This document shows, piece after piece, positions 5,783 to 8,622 of a DNA stretch of 8,622 nucleotides (position 1 is its first letter; the number at the start of each line of letters is the position of its first letter). A program made the position numbers and the translations under genes. The stretch comes from an uncultured Caryophanales bacterium (GTDB taxonomy: Bacteria > Bacillota_I > Bacilli_A > RFN20 > CAG-826). The stretch covers positions 1 through 8,622 of the forward strand of contig CAMGZN010000041.1 of assembly GCA_946183335.1 (NCBI GenBank). Reading direction: 5' to 3'. The notes under the pieces are model-generated. The model was not told the origin of the DNA. It did no database searches and worked only from the letters and a program-made list of their open reading frames with translations.

Positions 5783-7180
5783 ATGAACGAAAACAAAGGT
5801 ATTGTTGTCCAAGCTGTCGGACCAGTTATTGATGTCCGTTTTAAAGATGAACATCTACCAGAACTGCTCACTGCTTTAAAAGTTGCTTTACCTAGTGGTA
5901 AAGAATTAACTTTGGAAGTGTCTCAACACATTGGTGATGATATTGTTCGTTGTATCGCAATGGGTCCAACAGAAGGGATTACTCGTGGACTTGATGTTAT
6001 TGATACAAATGCTCCAATTACAGTTCCTGTTGGTCCAGAAACACTAGGACGTATGTTTAACATTCTAGGTGAACCAATTGATGAAAAAGGACCAATCAAA
6101 ACCAAACAAAGAATGCCAATCCATAGAAAGGCACCAGCTTTTAAAGACCAAGACGTTTCTACTGAAATGTTAGAAACCGGCATTAAAGTTATTGACCTCC
6201 TTTGTCCTTATCTAAAAGGTGGTAAGGTTGGTTTATTCGGCGGTGCCGGTGTGGGTAAAACGGTTTTAATTCAAGAATTAATAAACAACATTGCCACTGA
6301 GCAAAAAGGTATTTCTATTTTCGCTGGCGTCGGTGAACGTAGCCGTGAAGGTAATGACCTATATCACGAAATGAGTGCCTCAGGGGTTCTAAATAAAACA
6401 GCACTTGTCTTTGGACAAATGAATGAACCACCAGGAGCTCGTATGAGAGTTGGGTTAACTGGTTTAACGATGGCAGAATATTTCCGCGATGTCGAACACC
6501 AAAACGTCCTTCTCTTTATTGATAATATTTTCCGTTTCACTCAAGCTGGTAGTGAGGTTTCTGCCTTATTAGGCAGAACACCAAGTGCTGTTGGCTATCA
6601 ACCAACACTCGCGACAGAAATGGGCCAACTCCAAGAACGTATTACTTCCACCAAAGATGGTTCAATTACATCTGTTCAAGCAATCTACGTTCCAGCCGAT
6701 GACTTAACTGACCCAGCTCCAGCGACAACATTCTCCCATCTTGATGCGAAGACTGTTTTGGATCGTAACACAGCGGCGTTAGGTATTTATCCAGCGGTGG
6801 ACCCACTTGATTCAACATCAAACATCCTTGATCCAAATATCGTTGGAGAGGAACATTATAATGTTGCACGTGAAGTCCAAAAGATTTTGCAACGTTATAA
6901 AGAACTCCAAGATATCATTGCCATTTTAGGTATGGATGAACTTAGTGACGAAGATAAACGAGTCGTTAATCGTGCTCGACGTATTCGTAACTTCTTATCT
7001 CAACCATTCCACGTTGCTGAAGGATTCAGTGGATTTAAAGGAATCTATGTTCCTGTTAAAGACACAGTTGCCTCCTTCAGAGCCATCCTAGATGGCAAGT
7101 ACGATGATTATCCAGAAAGTGCCTTCCTCTATGTGGGCACAATTAAAGATGTCGAAGCGAAAGCTAAAGGAAATAAATAA
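5783..7180 (+). CDS. atpD: F-type ATP synthase subunit beta
   Basis: Beta holds the catalytic sites for ATP synthesis or hydrolysis. The 465-residue protein is full length. Walker A is GGAGVGKT (153-160, Lys159 and Thr160). GERSREG (184-190) holds the catalytic Glu185 and Arg186. Walker B is LLFIDN (243-248) with Asp247. Tyr336 in LGIYPAVDP is the adenine-packing residue, and DELSDED (385-391) is the conserved loop that works on gamma. All key residues are intact. VLDRN before the adenine loop, where most bacteria have VLSRA, resembles Mollicutes sequences as I remember them. The 14-base gap before the gene contains the best SD of the operon. The stop overlaps atpC by one base. Confidence 0.99.
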   Translation: MNENKGIVVQAVGPVIDVRFKDEHLPELLTALKVALPSGKELTLEVSQHIGDDIVRCIAMGPTEGITRGLDVIDTNAPITVPVGPETLGRMFNILGEPIDEKGPIKTKQRMPIHRKAPAFKDQDVSTEMLETGIKVIDLLCPYLKGGKVGLFGGAGVGKTVLIQELINNIATEQKGISIFAGVGERSREGNDLYHEMSASGVLNKTALVFGQMNEPPGARMRVGLTGLTMAEYFRDVEHQNVLLFIDNIFRFTQAGSEVSALLGRTPSAVGYQPTLATEMGQLQERITSTKDGSITSVQAIYVPADDLTDPAPATTFSHLDAKTVLDRNTAALGIYPAVDPLDSTSNILDPNIVGEEHYNVAREVQKILQRYKELQDIIAILGMDELSDEDKRVVNRARRIRNFLSQPFHVAEGFSGFKGIYVPVKDTVASFRAILDGKYDDYPESAFLYVGTIKDVEAKAKGNK

Positions 7181-7575
7181 TGACGTTTAAATTAGTAATC
7201 GTTTCACCTAGAGGTTGTTACTTCAACGAAGAAGTCGAAGCTTTAACCATCAAATTAAGCAGTGGTTATCGAACGATTCTTGCAAAACATACCCCTTTAG
7301 TTGGTGCCATTAGTTATGCTCCAATGCATATCGTTAAAAACGGCAAAACGATTTACTATGCTCTTCATGGTGGCGCGATTAATGTTACTAAAGAACAAGT
7401 GACTTTAATGGTGAACGCCATTGAAAGAGCGGATGAAATTGATTTAGAGCGTGCTAAACGAGCTAAAGAAAGAGCGGAAGAGCGTCTCAAATCTAATGTT
7501 GACGGAATCGATATCAAACGCGCTCAATTAGCCTTGTATCGAGCTCTGTCTCGAATTGAAACTAAAAAGTTCTAA
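7180..7575 (+). CDS. atpC: F-type ATP synthase subunit epsilon
   Basis: Epsilon sits on the central shaft and can inhibit ATP hydrolysis. The 131-residue protein has the N-terminal beta sandwich (about 1-82), including a divergent form of the usual GILPxHxPLV turn, here TILAKHTPLV (32-41). A C-terminal two-helix domain follows (about 88-130), with the typical RAKRAKERAEERL (91-103). IDLERA (87-92) fits the I(L)DxxRA motif linked to ATP binding in epsilon of thermophilic Bacillus PS3, so ATP sensing is possible. The start overlaps the atpD stop (TAATG) and has AAAGGA (7166-7171) eight bases upstream. This is the last gene of the operon. Confidence 0.95.
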   Translation: MTFKLVIVSPRGCYFNEEVEALTIKLSSGYRTILAKHTPLVGAISYAPMHIVKNGKTIYYALHGGAINVTKEQVTLMVNAIERADEIDLERAKRAKERAEERLKSNVDGIDIKRAQLALYRALSRIETKKF

Positions 7576-7580
7576 AATTT

Positions 7581-7632
7581 AAAAAAGACCAGCAATTCTT
7601 GGTTAATTAGCGAAGAATTGACGGTCTTTTTA
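7581..7632. terminator. Bidirectional terminator between atpC and the lipoprotein gene
   Basis: AAAAAGACC (7582-7590) pairs with GGTCTTTTT (7623-7631). After a 2-by-2 mismatch, CAATTCTT (7593-7600) pairs with AAGAATTG (7613-7620) around a 12-base loop. The + strand ends in a five-T run and the - strand in a six-T run, so both directions read as intrinsic terminators. The stop codon of the - strand gene (7630-7632) lies in the edge of the stem. Confidence 0.9.
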
Positions 7633-8295
7633 TTTGGAAATTTTGGATATTTGAATTTGTTCTAAACCTGTCTTTTGGTGAATAAACATTGGTTCGTCAT
7701 ATTCAAGCCGATAAGCGTAATATATATCGACTTGGTTGGCCATAGCAAAGTCCAATTCAATCAGTGTTACCTCACTTAAACATGCATTATTTAAAGCGGT
7801 TGTGAAGTCAATATTTTCACCTTCAAAATAGTATCGATCTATAAGAGAAACCTTACGTTTTAAAGTATTTCGTAATCTACTTTCTGAATTGATTTGTTCA
7901 TATGGGATTTCTTCAATCTTTTGCTCATTAACAAGGAAGAATGAAGGGCTATATGATGTTTTGAAATCTGGATATGCTTCGTAAAGTTTTAACATATCAT
8001 CAGCTTTATTTGGTGCTTCAAGATGGAAAGTTAAGATTTTGTTTTCTTGAACAACTTCTTTAAAGCCTTCCGTGAATCTTTCACACGCGGAACATCCTTC
8101 TAATGAGAAATAAATACAAAAGGTATCCTTTGCTTTAATGTGCTCATCAACAACTTCAAAAGTATCATCACGAGGTGTGAAACTTTCACTTAGCAAAAGA
8201 TTACCATCACGTAATGGTTTAGCCTCACCTTTATAAGAACAGCCAGAAAGAGCACATAGAGGAATTAATAAAGCAAGTAACGAACGTTTCTTCAT
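7630..8295 (-). CDS. Thioredoxin-fold lipoprotein with CSAC motif
   Basis: The 221-residue product begins MKKRSLLALL, has a hydrophobic stretch, and then the lipobox LSGC (16-19). It should therefore be exported and lipid-anchored at Cys19 on the outer face of the membrane. After a linker, a probable thioredoxin-like domain runs from about 45 to 130: strand FCIYFSLEG, the redox pair Cys68-Ser-Ala-Cys71, and YSPSFFLV (115-122) with Pro117 in the position of the family's cis-proline. The last 90 residues (about 131-221) are unlike anything I recognise. A thiol-disulfide or peroxide-related role outside the cell is the best guess; the substrate and partner are unknown. There are additional cysteines at 60 and 172. 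No SD is visible before the ATG. It converges on the atp operon and diverges from trmL, so neither gives a functional hint. Confidence 0.8.
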   Translation of the reverse strand: MKKRSLLALLIPLCALSGCSYKGEAKPLRDGNLLLSESFTPRDDTFEVVDEHIKAKDTFCIYFSLEGCSACERFTEGFKEVVQENKILTFHLEAPNKADDMLKLYEAYPDFKTSYSPSFFLVNEQKIEEIPYEQINSESRLRNTLKRKVSLIDRYYFEGENIDFTTALNNACLSEVTLIELDFAMANQVDIYYAYRLEYDEPMFIHQKTGLEQIQISKISK

Positions 8296-8326
8296 TTTTA
8301 ATCTTTAATATATTAACATATTTAAC
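8296..8326. promoter_or_regulatory. Divergent promoter region with shared AT palindrome
   Basis: Only 31 AT-rich bases separate the two outward-facing start codons. The palindrome AATATATT (8307-8314) reads TATATT on both strands, a five-of-six match to a -10 box in each direction. The predicted starts would leave leaders of only about 4-6 bases, which fits the lack of any SD before either gene. The -35 boxes are poor: ATGAAC on the - strand (8335-8330, 17-bp spacing), and none convincing on the + strand. Confidence 0.45.
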
Positions 8327-8622
8327 ATGGTTCATATCATTCTTTATCATCCAGAAATTCCACAAAATACTGGCAATATTCTAAGAACCGCAATGGCGAC
8401 AAATTCAATGGTTCATATTATTGGACCACTTCCTTTTGAACTATCTGATAAATCGCTTAAACGTGCTGGAATGGATTATTTAAAAGATGCTAAATATGAT
8501 TACTATTCTTCATATGAAGAATTTAATGAGAAATTCAAAATGCAAAAGATTTATTATGTGACAAAATATGGAACACATCTTTACTCAGAGGAACAATTCA
8601 CAGACCCGAGTGAAGATGTCTA
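8327..8622 (+). CDS. trmL: tRNA (cytidine(34)-2'-O)-methyltransferase, 3' end missing
   Basis: TrmL is a SPOUT-family enzyme that methylates the ribose of the wobble nucleotide 34 in certain tRNA-Leu. The 98 visible codons start MVHIILYHPEIPQNTGNILR, which matches the E. coli N-terminus MLNIVLYEPEIPPNTGNIIR position for position, fixing the start. HIIGPLPFELSDKSLKRAGM (about 31-50) is the next conserved block, followed by DYLKDAKYDYYSSYEEF and YYVTKYGT. The knotted AdoMet-binding C-terminal part lies beyond the window; the full family length is about 155. No SD precedes the ATG. Confidence 0.93.
   Translation, partial: MVHIILYHPEIPQNTGNILRTAMATNSMVHIIGPLPFELSDKSLKRAGMDYLKDAKYDYYSSYEEFNEKFKMQKIYYVTKYGTHLYSEEQFTDPSEDV

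Overview
The window carries one complete F1Fo-ATP synthase operon (atpI-B-E-F-H-A-G-D-C, + strand, about 907-7575). On its left is the 3' part of a phosphofructokinase gene of the pyrophosphate-dependent type. On its right is a convergent thioredoxin-fold lipoprotein gene on the - strand, and then the divergent 5' part of the tRNA methyltransferase gene trmL. Gaps are short and no stretch of 300 bases lacks a gene. I see no mobile element, CRISPR array, tRNA or rRNA.

The DNA is moderately AT-rich, the gene order is that of Firmicutes, and good Shine-Dalgarno (SD) sequences of the AAGGAGG type occur. The beta subunit has residues that I associate with Mollicutes-like proteins (VLDRN before LGIYPAVDP). 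TGA is a genuine stop in atpB and atpH, and the Trp codons I checked are TGG. This argues against the Mycoplasma code and points to a deep Bacilli/Mollicutes-related lineage (Erysipelotrichia, Acholeplasma or RF39-like), probably anaerobic and fermentative. This placement is inference.

Layout: pfp ends at 839, followed by a 13-bp hairpin terminator (853-886). The 3' arm of that hairpin contains the -35 box of a near-consensus promoter (TTGACT, 17 bp, TATTAT). The -10 box ends at 900, so transcription should begin at about the ATG at 907, giving a leaderless atpI message. The nine atp genes are then packed with 1-4 base overlaps or very short gaps. The multi-copy subunits (c, b, alpha, beta) have strong SD sequences and the single-copy ones (a, delta, gamma, epsilon) have weaker ones. 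A bidirectional terminator (7581-7632) ends both the operon and the opposing lipoprotein gene. The lipoprotein and trmL start codons face away from each other across 31 AT-rich bases.

How it works together: AtpI helps assemble the c ring; a, b and c form Fo, and alpha, beta, gamma, delta and epsilon form F1. The c subunit has two membrane carboxylates (Glu24 and Glu57) plus the Thr and Tyr of sodium-binding rings. This matches the two-carboxylate Na+ motif known from Fusobacterium nucleatum, so the enzyme is probably Na+-coupled. In a fermenter it may mainly hydrolyse ATP to build a sodium gradient, which fits an ATP-sparing PPi-dependent glycolytic step next door. I found no wholly new system. 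The least routine points are the c-ring motif, the matching change in subunit a, the leaderless promoter inside a terminator, and the uncharacterised CSAC lipoprotein.
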